Part shown: in pieces, positions 8,889 through 17,591 of the stretch
Numbering within the stretch: the first letter of the stretch is position 1
How the letters are laid out: the number at the start of each line of letters is the position of its first letter
NCBI GenBank assembly: GCA_902515155.1
Contig: CABXTT010000007.1
Span: 1-47,973, forward strand
Source of the DNA: an uncultured SAR86 cluster bacterium
Lineage (GTDB): Bacteria; Pseudomonadota; Gammaproteobacteria; Magnimaribacterales; D2472
DNA length: 47,973 nucleotides
Reading direction: 5' to 3'
The notes under the pieces: generated by a model
The model's input: the letters and a program-made list of their open reading frames with translations, nothing else
The model's database searches: none
Told to the model about the DNA's origin: nothing
Position numbers and translations under genes: made by a program

Positions 8889-9782
8889 ATGAATCGTAAT
8901 ATAACTAATATGAGCATTATTTATGAGAATTTTTCTAATCAAAAAAAGATAAAGGGAATTGTTCACATAAGTCATGGGATGGCTGAACATATTGGAAGAT
9001 ATAAATGGCTCATAAATAAGTTTAATAATGATGGTTTCCATGTAATTTCTATAGATCATAGAGGACACGGAAAATGGTTAGATAATCCAAATAACATACA
9101 AGGTTTTTTCCATAAAAAAAATGGATGGTCGCAAGTAACAAATGATCTAAGAGAATTAATATTAGATACTAATAAAAAATATCCAAATATTAATCAATAC
9201 TTATTTGCTCATAGCATGGGGTCTTGGATTGGCCTTTCCGCAATTTTAAAACCGTTACCACTTAAAGGTTTAATAATTTCTGGATCAACAAAATTACCTA
9301 AATTTCTTATATACATCCAAACATTATTAATAAAAATAGTTTTAATCTTTCAAGGAAAAGAGGGAGTTAGTAGTTTCCTTGACTTTATTACAATTCGTTC
9401 TTATAACAATAAATTCAAACCTAACAGAACAAATAGTGACTGGATTTCAACAGATGATCAAAATGTAGATGAGTATGTTCAAGATAAGTTATGCGGCTTT
9501 CTTGTAACAAACTCTTTATGGCTAGACATGTCAGAAGGTTTTTTAGAGATATTTAATATTAAAAACTATAAGTATGTAGATAAGGATATGCCAATACTTT
9601 TAATTTCTGGGGCTTTGGATGCAGTAGGCGATTTTGGTAAAGGCTCTCCTAAATTGGCAAGGATGTTAAATAAAGCCTTTAAAAAAGTAGATTCAGTTAT
9701 TGTTCAAGATGAAAAACATGAAGTTTTTAGCGGTACTTTAAAAGAATCTTCATATAAAATAATAAAAAATTTCTTAAACTAA
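8889..9782 (+). CDS. Alpha/beta hydrolase, monoacylglycerol lipase/lysophospholipase-like
   Basis: Hydrolase_4-type serine esterase of 297 aa with no signal peptide. 'VHISHGMAEHIGRYKWLINK' and 'DHRGHGKW' are the typical start of monoglyceride lipases. The nucleophile elbow is 'AHSMG' (Ser109), with Ala replacing the usual first Gly. 'PILLISGALDAVGDFGKG' carries the acid region and 'DEKHEVFSG' the catalytic His. It is probably active on lysophospholipids or monoacylglycerols. An alternative ATG lies at 8910, and neither start has a clear ribosome-binding site. The next gene begins 4 nt after the stop. Confidence 0.85.
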   Translation: MNRNITNMSIIYENFSNQKKIKGIVHISHGMAEHIGRYKWLINKFNNDGFHVISIDHRGHGKWLDNPNNIQGFFHKKNGWSQVTNDLRELILDTNKKYPNINQYLFAHSMGSWIGLSAILKPLPLKGLIISGSTKLPKFLIYIQTLLIKIVLIFQGKEGVSSFLDFITIRSYNNKFKPNRTNSDWISTDDQNVDEYVQDKLCGFLVTNSLWLDMSEGFLEIFNIKNYKYVDKDMPILLISGALDAVGDFGKGSPKLARMLNKAFKKVDSVIVQDEKHEVFSGTLKESSYKIIKNFLN

Positions 9783-9786
9783 CAAA

Positions 9787-10815
9787 ATGCGCAATCTTTT
9801 TTTATTATTATCTTTGATATCTTTTAAGATTTATTCTGCAGAGATGGATAGGGTACATATTAATTATGAAGATCAAAAAAGATATTTTTTGATACATGAG
9901 CCAGACACATACAACTCATCAAATCCTATTAATCTTGTCATTGGTCTTCACGGATATACTGGAACAGCCTCAGGTTTTGAGAAAGAAACAACTGGAGGCT
10001 TTAATAGAAGTGCTGATGAATACGGATTTATAGCTGCTTATCCTCAAGGTGAATTCTTTTATGATCGAGGATTTTTCTTTAAGTCTTATGTTTCAGCATG
10101 GAACGATTTAACAGGCTCAAGAACAAAAGCACCTAATGATAAGGGTGAGATATGTGCTGCAGATGCTCCAAGCTATAATCAATTTAAGAGCTGCAAAGGT
10201 AAAGATGTTGGAAGATGCGCATGGGCTAGTTGTTTAGATGATATTGGATTTATTAAAGATATTATTGTTAATATCAAAAGTACACACAATATCGACAAAG
10301 TTTATGTTGTTGGAATGAGCAACGGTGGCATGATGGCACATGCTTTTGCATGTAAACATCCTGAACTAGTTGATGGAGTCCTTAATGTAGTTGGTTTACC
10401 TCACCTTGGTTTAAATTGCATCCCATCAAAACCAGTTAATTATATTGTTTATGCAGGTTTCAAGGATGACATTGTTCCTCCTGAAAATATTGTTTCATGG
10501 GATAAGTACTATTACGAACCTATGCAAAATGTTGTTAATGAATGGAAAGCAGCTTTCAATTGCAAAAACATGCAAAACAATAAAAGTGATTCGATATACA
10601 TTATTTATGAAAAAGAATTCTCTGAATGCAACAACGACGTCAAACTTATTTCACTTCTAAATATGGATGGAGGTCATACTTGGCCTGGAATTGAGGATGA
10701 TGATGCAGGAAATTGTCGATCTAATGACCAATCTGAGATAAATTTTCCAAAATGCAAAAATGTAAATAATTTATGGGGAAACAACTATTTGTTACCAAAA
10801 TTGTTGAATTTATAG
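9787..10815 (+). CDS. Secreted esterase, PHB depolymerase/feruloyl esterase (LpqC) family
   Basis: Exported alpha/beta hydrolase of 342 aa with a signal peptide ending near Ala18 (…SFKIYSA). 'VIGLHGYTGTASGFE' gives the oxyanion region, 'GMSNGGMMAHAFACKHPE' the nucleophile (Ser178), 'GFKDDIVPPEN' the acid and 'GGHTWPG' the His, all hallmarks of the Esterase_phb family. Several Cys pairs (near 123-149 and in the C-terminal third) suggest disulfides in the periplasm. The substrate could be polyhydroxyalkanoate oligomers or aryl or sugar esters. It follows the cytosolic lipase by 4 nt, so the two probably form one unit. Confidence 0.85.
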   Translation: MRNLFLLLSLISFKIYSAEMDRVHINYEDQKRYFLIHEPDTYNSSNPINLVIGLHGYTGTASGFEKETTGGFNRSADEYGFIAAYPQGEFFYDRGFFFKSYVSAWNDLTGSRTKAPNDKGEICAADAPSYNQFKSCKGKDVGRCAWASCLDDIGFIKDIIVNIKSTHNIDKVYVVGMSNGGMMAHAFACKHPELVDGVLNVVGLPHLGLNCIPSKPVNYIVYAGFKDDIVPPENIVSWDKYYYEPMQNVVNEWKAAFNCKNMQNNKSDSIYIIYEKEFSECNNDVKLISLLNMDGGHTWPGIEDDDAGNCRSNDQSEINFPKCKNVNNLWGNNYLLPKLLNL

Positions 10816-10847
10816 TATTTATAGCTGTTTTTTAGTTCTTATCTTAC

Positions 10848-10876
10848 TTGTCAAATATACCTATATTTGTTATAAA
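10848..10876 (+). promoter_or_regulatory. Sigma70-type promoter for the TBDR at 10920
   Basis: TTGTCA (10848-10853), a 17-nt spacer and TATAAA (10871-10876) are near consensus. The -10 ends 43 nt before ATG 10920, which is preceded by a strong AGGGGG ribosome-binding site. This promoter argues against the longer TTG-started frame. Confidence 0.55.
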
Positions 10877-10919
10877 TTTGTTACAAGACTTTGATTTAAC
10901 AATTTATAGGGGGAAAATC

Positions 10920-13295
10920 ATGTCAAGTATCTTTTTAAAACCATTATTTGAAAAAAAAGTAGATCCTGTTACTGCTATTGTAAGAGATATATTTAAAGAC
11001 AATAATTATGCTCTTTCATGTTTAGGGGCTTTATCTCTTGGTTTGGGCGTAAGTCATGCAAATAACCTAGTTGCTCAAGATGACATTGAAGAAGTAATTG
11101 TTACGGCTTCAAAAAAAGAACAAAATATTCAAGATGTAGCTATGAGTGTTCAAGCTATCTCAGCAGCTGAATTAGAAAAGAAAAATATTAAAAGTTTAGA
11201 GGATATTGCAAATCTATCACCTGCTGTAACATTTAATAATGTTGGTCCAGGTAAATCTGATTTTTATATCAGAGGTGTCTCAGATGGATCTATAATGAAT
11301 AGCTACGCAGGTGCAGAAGCTACAACAGCTCTCTACCTTGATGAGCAACCTCTAACTGCGGCGAGTTTAACTCCAGATATACATGTTTATGATGTTGAAA
11401 GAGTAGAGGTTCTTCTTGGACCTCAAGGTACTTTGTATGGCTCCAGTTCTACTTCAGGAAACATAAAAATTATTACCAAGAAACCTGATCCATCTTCAAT
11501 TGATTATGGTTTTGATGTTGAATACGGATCTATAACTGACGGAGCAACTGATGATTCTCTTGAAGCATTTGTTAATATTCCGATTGGATCAAGTCTAGCA
11601 GCTAGATTTAGTACATACGAAGTCAATAACGGTGGTTGGATTGATAACCAAAGAGCAACTTTTACATATAGTCTTTCTGGTTACACAATTGATAATTATA
11701 CAGCTCCATATAATGTTGCAAAGGATGATTACAATGAAGAGGAAAAAGAAGGTAGCAGGCTTAGAATTTCTACAAACAATGACAATGTTAATCTTGATTT
11801 ATCTTTCCTAACTCAAACATCCAGCTATAGTGGATCATACGAAGCCGATGAAACTACTGATGATCTGTTAACAAAAATGGCACCAAGAACAAATACCAGG
11901 TTTACTCCTGAACAATATGATGATGAGTTTGATCAGATTTCAATGTCAATCACAGGAAACATTAACGATGATATGAGTTTCATTTTAACTTCTTCAATAT
12001 TTGAAAGAGAAACTAGTTATACATATGATTATTCTAGTTACGTTGAATATTATTATGGTGCTGGTAGTCCTTACTATGTTTGTGATTATTATGACTATTA
12101 TTACTATGGAATAGCATCAAACTGTCAAGATCCAAGAATGTCCTATGCGCAAAGTAATGATATAGAAAGAACTGCCACTGAGTTTAGAGTTCAATCTAAT
12201 AATGAAGATTCTGGTTTCCAATGGATTTTAGGAGCATTTACTGAAACTGATAAAAAATTAACTGATGTTGATTATCTTCAGCCTGGAGGTTATCCGATAT
12301 GGTGGGAAGCTGACCTTCAAAGAAAAGGAGAAAAAGAAGCTGTCTTTGGTGAGGCAACTATTGATATAACAGATAAAACTACCTTAATTATGGGATTCAG
12401 AGATTATAGTTCAGATATGGATCTTACAGCTGCAGATGGTTATTACGGTAGTTATGGATTTGGAATTAACGCAACTAATTTCAAAAACTCTGAATCTGGA
12501 TTTATACCAAAAATAAATGTAGCTCATGATATATCTGACGATATTATGGTTTATGCAAATATTACAGAAGGATTTAGGCCTTCTGGAGTTAATAGAGCAA
12601 GACCAAGTGATACAACTGTTCCAAAAGTTTATGATGCAGATTATCTTGAAAGTATGGAAATTGGTTTTAAGTCTAAATGGATGGATGGTAAGCTCACTGC
12701 AAATGGTGCATATTACGCTATGGACTGGTCTGATTATCAATCACTGACTTATGATTCAACTAGATCTTCAGCTGCTTTTGTTGAGAATGTTTCAGACGCA
12801 GAAATTAGAGGATTGGAACTTAATTTAATTTATAACCTAAATGACACTTCAACTGTCACAGCTTATATAAATTCAATGGATCCAACACTTGTAGAGGATT
12901 TTTATTCTGAAGGAGTACTTAATGCTTCATCTGGTAATAGGTTGTCCTATATGCCTGAATTAACATATTATCTTTCTTTTGATAAAGATTTTACATTAAT
13001 GGGCAAGCCTGCTTTTGCTAATTTAGACTATTCTTATAATGGTGATAGACGCGATGACATTTCTAATGACAGTAATCTTCTACCATCATATGCGTTAGCT
13101 AATTTTAGAATGGGAGTAGAAAATACTAATTCTGTTGTTGAGTTATATATAACTAATATAACTGATGAAGATGGATATTTATCTAGATACAATGATTTTG
13201 ATGATACTGCCAATCCACCTGCTCAAGGTTTTGGAATTAGGCAAACCAGAACTAAGCCAAGAGTTATTGGTATTCGATATAGATATAGATATTAA
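10920..13295 (+). CDS. TonB-dependent receptor with Cys-bounded Tyr-rich loop
   Basis: Outer-membrane TonB-dependent transporter of 791 aa. I chose ATG 10920 over the longer TTG frame because TATAGGGGG precedes it and the promoter lies upstream. The N-terminus has about 30 polar residues before the hydrophobic signal segment ('CLGALSLGLGVSHA'), unusually long. TonB box 'IEEVIVTASKKE', plug 'LEDIANLSPAVTFNNV' and 'RVEVLLGPQGTLYGSSSTSG' are classic for iron-complex/sugar-type receptors, and the barrel ends 'GIRYRYRY'. Between Cys388 and Cys402 lies a loop beginning 'PYYVCDYYDYYYY', rich in Tyr and Asp. A related loop occurs in the receptor at 21742. The substrate is unknown. Confidence 0.9.
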   Translation: MSSIFLKPLFEKKVDPVTAIVRDIFKDNNYALSCLGALSLGLGVSHANNLVAQDDIEEVIVTASKKEQNIQDVAMSVQAISAAELEKKNIKSLEDIANLSPAVTFNNVGPGKSDFYIRGVSDGSIMNSYAGAEATTALYLDEQPLTAASLTPDIHVYDVERVEVLLGPQGTLYGSSSTSGNIKIITKKPDPSSIDYGFDVEYGSITDGATDDSLEAFVNIPIGSSLAARFSTYEVNNGGWIDNQRATFTYSLSGYTIDNYTAPYNVAKDDYNEEEKEGSRLRISTNNDNVNLDLSFLTQTSSYSGSYEADETTDDLLTKMAPRTNTRFTPEQYDDEFDQISMSITGNINDDMSFILTSSIFERETSYTYDYSSYVEYYYGAGSPYYVCDYYDYYYYGIASNCQDPRMSYAQSNDIERTATEFRVQSNNEDSGFQWILGAFTETDKKLTDVDYLQPGGYPIWWEADLQRKGEKEAVFGEATIDITDKTTLIMGFRDYSSDMDLTAADGYYGSYGFGINATNFKNSESGFIPKINVAHDISDDIMVYANITEGFRPSGVNRARPSDTTVPKVYDADYLESMEIGFKSKWMDGKLTANGAYYAMDWSDYQSLTYDSTRSSAAFVENVSDAEIRGLELNLIYNLNDTSTVTAYINSMDPTLVEDFYSEGVLNASSGNRLSYMPELTYYLSFDKDFTLMGKPAFANLDYSYNGDRRDDISNDSNLLPSYALANFRMGVENTNSVVELYITNITDEDGYLSRYNDFDDTANPPAQGFGIRQTRTKPRVIGIRYRYRY

Positions 13296-14164
13296 TTAAT
13301 AATATCCTTTAAAACTAATGCCAGCTTGTCTGGCATTTCAAAATATGGGAAATGTCCAGATCCTTCTAATATTCTTACGTTAGTATCAATATTAATATGC
13401 TTAATAAGTTCGGATTCTTCATTAAATCTAGCCAACTTATCCTTTTCTCCAAATATAAATTTTATACTCTCTATATTATTTATTTCATTAATTTCTACCC
13501 TGTAAGCAGAGCAAGCTTGAAGATCCTTTGAGAGAATCTCTTTATGAGTTTGGTTAAAAATCTTTTTTAAAGGATAAAGTTTAATTTCTCTTTCTGGGTC
13601 AGATTCAACAGTTTTAGTTCCATAAGGCGATTTTATAACGCCTTTAGATCTTCCATAGAAGCCTGATCCCATGACCCCAAAACCAGAAGATTTAATCTCT
13701 ACTTCAGGTAAAACTCGAACACCATATTTTGTTAAAAATTCAGCAGCTTGATCAAGATTACCTTTTGCGTGTTGTAGTAAGATTTCTCCAACCATAAGAG
13801 GATAGCTAGTATTCATTAAGATCGGATTTGTATTTTTATTAATTATAGCTAAATCTAATGCTACAAGACCGCCCATACTATGACCAATAACTATAGGATT
13901 TTGAACTTTTAAAGCACTTATCACATCATTACAAAATTGCGAATAATCCTTTATGTCTGCCTTTACAGGCCCTGAAGTATAACCATGACCTGGTAAATCG
14001 ATAGATAATATATTGAAGCTATTTGGTAGATCTAAAAAGTTAAAAAGATTACCCATTCGATGATCCATTCCAGCTCCAGGAATTAGAATAATAGATTCTT
14101 TAGAATCATCAAATTCATTATGATTAAATATATGAGCTTTATGATTTCTTAATTCTATAAACAT
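13292..14164 (-). CDS. Alpha/beta hydrolase
   Basis: Cytosolic serine hydrolase of 290 aa. 'SIILIPGAGMDHRMGNLF' is the oxyanion strand, 'SIDLPGHGYTSGP' the following loop, 'VIGHSMGGLVALDLA' the nucleophile elbow (Ser96), 'FIFGEKDKLARFNE' the acid and 'LEGSGHFPYFEMP' the His. It resembles general Abhydrolase_6 esterases or haloperoxidase-like proteins, and its substrate is not predictable. Its start lies inside the 3' end of the BCCT gene (26-nt overlap), so it is co-transcribed with that carrier and may process what it imports. It overlaps the convergent TBDR stop by 4 nt. Confidence 0.83.
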   Translation of the reverse strand: MFIELRNHKAHIFNHNEFDDSKESIILIPGAGMDHRMGNLFNFLDLPNSFNILSIDLPGHGYTSGPVKADIKDYSQFCNDVISALKVQNPIVIGHSMGGLVALDLAIINKNTNPILMNTSYPLMVGEILLQHAKGNLDQAAEFLTKYGVRVLPEVEIKSSGFGVMGSGFYGRSKGVIKSPYGTKTVESDPEREIKLYPLKKIFNQTHKEILSKDLQACSAYRVEINEINNIESIKFIFGEKDKLARFNEESELIKHINIDTNVRILEGSGHFPYFEMPDKLALVLKDIIN

Positions 14165-15623
14165 TTTTTAATATCGAGTAAATTAATAAGCAGTTAATAA
14201 ATAATAACGGCACAGAGAATATCACCATTACCCACTTAAAGGAATCAACCCCATTTAAATACATTAGAAGAGTTGGCTGAACTACTAATAGGAATGCAAA
14301 AACTAGTCTTAAAGACTTAGATCCACTAATTGTAGAATCTTTCATTGAAGCAGATGCTAAAACATATGATGCTGAATCATAGGTTGTGCACAAAAAAATA
14401 ATAATTATAAATGCAAAGCCTATTAATAATATATACCCAAAATCAAGACTCATGATTGAATTAACAACAAGGTCTTCGCGTGAATAAATTTTATTTTCAA
14501 GAATATTTGGAGCATTAATTGCGCCTAATTCAAATAAATGTATTGATAGATTAGATAAGATAGTCATGCTTAAAACACAGCCCAAAGTCCCTATTAAAAT
14601 TGATCCAAATATAACTTCTCTAAGAGTTCTATTATTAGAAATATTGACTAAGAAAGTACCAACCATAGGCGCAAGCGCATACCACCAAGCCCAGTAAAAT
14701 ACAGACCAATCTAAACTTATTTCGGTGCCTGTAGTTAAACTCATATCTATATAGTTGCTTGACAGAAAGCCTAATGTTTTTATTGAATTGCTAAAGATGT
14801 AAGAAGTTGGACCTAGCAAAAATACAACTATTAAAAAAATTATTACTAAAATCATATTTAAATTACTCAATCTCTTAATACCGTTCTGAACCCCAATATA
14901 GGCGCTAGTTGCAAAAATTACAGAACAAATAAGAATGGTAAAGATATCTAAAGAAAATGTTCTTTCAATCATAAATATTTTTGATATAACCGATGATATC
15001 AGGGGAAATGAAAGACCAAGTCCAACACCAGCTCCGCAGATGATAGCTCCTATAAAAAGAACATCTAAAATAAATTTTAGTATTGTATTTTGAACACTTA
15101 ATATACCTGAAAAAGTTAAATTAGAATTTGGTTTTAATGTTAAAGCCAGTCCAAATGCTACAACTGGAAGACAATATATTGCCCAAGCAGTAAAGCCCCA
15201 ATGAAATATTGGATAAGACCTTGAATAGAGTAAAAGTTCTTCAGAAGTTAATTCAGTATCATTCTTTAGAATATTATAGTATTCAATCCATTCTATTGTT
15301 GACCAATACAAAAGAGTTGCTCCTATCCCTGCTGCAAAAAGCATGGAACTCCAAGACAACATTGTGTAGGTTGGTTTATTTTGAAGCTTGAGCTTTATAG
15401 TTCCGTATCTTGATAAAGCTAAGCAAATTAGAAAAATTAATAAAAGAAAACTGCCATACATATAAAAATCTTCAAACATGACTGACAAAATTCCATAGGT
15501 TTGAGATAAGATTGAAGAACTGAATTCTGGATCGACTAAAACAAATATTGATAGCAATATTGACAGCAAAATAGTTATACTAATTACAGACTTATTCCAA
15601 TTTGGATCAATAATTTTTAACAT
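14139..15623 (-). CDS. BCCT-family transporter, divergent
   Basis: Betaine/carnitine/choline-type secondary carrier of 494 aa with about 12 helices. Family landmarks are 'SMLFAAGIGATLLYWSTIEW' near residues 90-110, 'PIFHWGFTAWAIY' and 'GVQNGIKRLSNLNM'. It departs from BetP-like carriers: the GxxEP end of the helix-3 motif is replaced by STIEW, and the WWxxW aromatic-box stretch reads WWYAL, losing the third Trp. The second copy at 20092 keeps both. Its substrate may therefore differ from quaternary amines. Its ATG abuts the divergent sulfotransferase ATG exactly (CATATG). Confidence 0.87.
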   Translation of the reverse strand: MLKIIDPNWNKSVISITILLSILLSIFVLVDPEFSSSILSQTYGILSVMFEDFYMYGSFLLLIFLICLALSRYGTIKLKLQNKPTYTMLSWSSMLFAAGIGATLLYWSTIEWIEYYNILKNDTELTSEELLLYSRSYPIFHWGFTAWAIYCLPVVAFGLALTLKPNSNLTFSGILSVQNTILKFILDVLFIGAIICGAGVGLGLSFPLISSVISKIFMIERTFSLDIFTILICSVIFATSAYIGVQNGIKRLSNLNMILVIIFLIVVFLLGPTSYIFSNSIKTLGFLSSNYIDMSLTTGTEISLDWSVFYWAWWYALAPMVGTFLVNISNNRTLREVIFGSILIGTLGCVLSMTILSNLSIHLFELGAINAPNILENKIYSREDLVVNSIMSLDFGYILLIGFAFIIIIFLCTTYDSASYVLASASMKDSTISGSKSLRLVFAFLLVVQPTLLMYLNGVDSFKWVMVIFSVPLLFINCLLIYSILKNVYRIKKS

Positions 15624-17591
15624 ATGTCAGAATTAAACAGCACGCAACATGCTTTTGATAATGCAGTAAATTTACTTAAAGATAATAATCTAAATGAGTC
15701 AATTGAACAACTTCATGAGATCTTAAAAGTTTTTCCAAAACATAAGAATTCTATTGATTTAATATCTGATCTATTTATAAAAATAAACGAACCAAAAAAA
15801 GCACTAATTTATATAAATAAATACTTATCAATAAGTAAGAATAGTCAAAAGCACTTAGAGAATAAATACAAAATATATTTATATTTAGGTGAAGATAAAA
15901 ATGCATTTAAGGTATTGAAATTACTTCACGAAAATCATCCTACAATTAGAACTGCAAGAACGATATCTAATTACTATCTTTCTAATAATGATGAGGAAAA
16001 ATCAGACCTAGTAATCCAAAGTTTTTTTGAAAAAAATAAATCTTATTCAGATTTATATAAAGGAATTCGTCACGCTAAGGCTGGTAGAAATAAGCTTGCA
16101 GAAGAATCCTACAAAAATGTTTTATCTAAAGATAACAAAAATGTTGATGCTTTAAGACTTCTTGGTTTATTGGCATTTAAGAACAATAATCATGATATTG
16201 CTGAGAAACTACTTATTAGGGCAATTCAGCTTGATCCGTATTTTCACTTATTATGGGACAACTTAGCAAAGGTATTTAGAGTTCAGAACAAATTAGAAGA
16301 ATCAAAAAAAGCATTTAAGAATTTGATAAAACTTGATCCTAAAAATAATGAAGCTTTTGTTGCCTTGGGTACGATATACAATAAATTGGCACAATATAAA
16401 GATGGCATCAATTCATACAAAAAAGCATTAAAGCTTAATGATAATAATGCAAGAGTATATTTAAGTATGGGTCATGCACTTAAAACACTTGGCAACAGAA
16501 AAGAATGTGAGGATTCATATTTGAAAGCAATTAAGTTATTCCCATTATCGGGGGAGGGTTATTGGAGTTTGGCTAATTTAAAAACTTATACATTTAATGA
16601 TAACCAAATACAGGCTATGAAGTCTGCAATTAAAGAGGATATGCACGAACAAGAAAAGATTCAAATGATGTTTGCTCTTGGAAAGGCCTATGAGTCTAAA
16701 AAGAATTTTAAAGAATCATTTAAATTTTATAATGATGGTAATTGGATGCAAAGAAAAACTGTTGAATATAACGCTGAAGAAAATTCTAAATCTATTGATT
16801 TAACTATAGATTTTTTTAGACAAAATAAAGAAAAATTAAATTTTGATTCTGGTATTTCTTCAAAAGACCCTATTTTCATTTTAGGATTGCCGAGAGCGGG
16901 CTCAACACTCCTAGAACAAATACTTTCATCACATTCAATGATTGAAGGTACCGAAGAACTCCATAATATAATGACAATAGGAAGAAGAATAAGAACTACA
17001 AATGACTCAAAAAATTATTTAAATAATCTCTTAGACTTAAATAAAGAAAATATATCTTCATACGGTAACATGTATATCGATGAGACTAGGTGGGCAAGGA
17101 AAGATAACAATTTTTTTATTGATAAAATGCCAAATAACTTTCCTCATATTGGTTTAATAAAAATGATACTTCCAAATGCAAAGATTATTGATGCTAGAAG
17201 AAATCCATTAGATGGATGTTTTAGTTGCTTCAAACAGTATTTTGCAAAAGGACAGCATTTCACTTATGACCTTGATGATGTAGCTAGATACTATAAAGAC
17301 TATTTAAAAATTATGAAATTTTGGAATAATTACTTTCCTGATGAAATTCATACAGTTTGCTACGAAAATGTAATAAATAATCCTGAACAAGAGGTGAGAT
17401 CAATGTTGAAATATCTTGGATTGGATTTTGAAAAGTCTTGCATGGATTTTCATAAATCTTCTCGTCCAGTCAAGACTGCAAGTTCAGAGCAAGTTAGACA
17501 ACCTATATACAAGTCAGGCATGAATTATTGGGAAAATTATGAAGATGACTTATCTACGCTTGTAAAACATTTCCCTGTTTATGATAAATAA
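15624..17591 (+). CDS. TPR-repeat sulfotransferase
   Basis: Predicted cytosolic PAPS-dependent sulfotransferase of 655 aa. Residues about 1-390 are tetratricopeptide repeats (for example 'AIQLDPYFHLLWDNLAKVF', 'LIKLDPKNNEAFVALGTIY'). The catalytic part begins near 415 with the 5'-phosphosulfate loop 'FILGLPRAGSTLLEQ', followed by the 3'-phosphate site 'DARRNPLDGCFSCFKQ' near 523. This layout relates it to Sulfotransfer_3/tyrosylprotein-sulfotransferase-like proteins, with the TPRs probably binding a protein acceptor. A paralogue lies at 24425. The start abuts the divergent BCCT start, leaving no leader, and its end overlaps the exonuclease by 11 nt. The acceptor is unknown. Confidence 0.88.
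   Translation: MSELNSTQHAFDNAVNLLKDNNLNESIEQLHEILKVFPKHKNSIDLISDLFIKINEPKKALIYINKYLSISKNSQKHLENKYKIYLYLGEDKNAFKVLKLLHENHPTIRTARTISNYYLSNNDEEKSDLVIQSFFEKNKSYSDLYKGIRHAKAGRNKLAEESYKNVLSKDNKNVDALRLLGLLAFKNNNHDIAEKLLIRAIQLDPYFHLLWDNLAKVFRVQNKLEESKKAFKNLIKLDPKNNEAFVALGTIYNKLAQYKDGINSYKKALKLNDNNARVYLSMGHALKTLGNRKECEDSYLKAIKLFPLSGEGYWSLANLKTYTFNDNQIQAMKSAIKEDMHEQEKIQMMFALGKAYESKKNFKESFKFYNDGNWMQRKTVEYNAEENSKSIDLTIDFFRQNKEKLNFDSGISSKDPIFILGLPRAGSTLLEQILSSHSMIEGTEELHNIMTIGRRIRTTNDSKNYLNNLLDLNKENISSYGNMYIDETRWARKDNNFFIDKMPNNFPHIGLIKMILPNAKIIDARRNPLDGCFSCFKQYFAKGQHFTYDLDDVARYYKDYLKIMKFWNNYFPDEIHTVCYENVINNPEQEVRSMLKYLGLDFEKSCMDFHKSSRPVKTASSEQVRQPIYKSGMNYWENYEDDLSTLVKHFPVYDK

Noticed and set aside
10848-10919. 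Extended TTG start for the TBDR at 10920
   Set aside because: A near-consensus promoter occupies this stretch, and a strong ribosome-binding site precedes ATG 10920.
12411-12740. 109-aa minus-strand ORF inside the TBDR
   Set aside because: It lies wholly opposite a strongly coding frame and shows no domain or start signal, so it is a shadow ORF.
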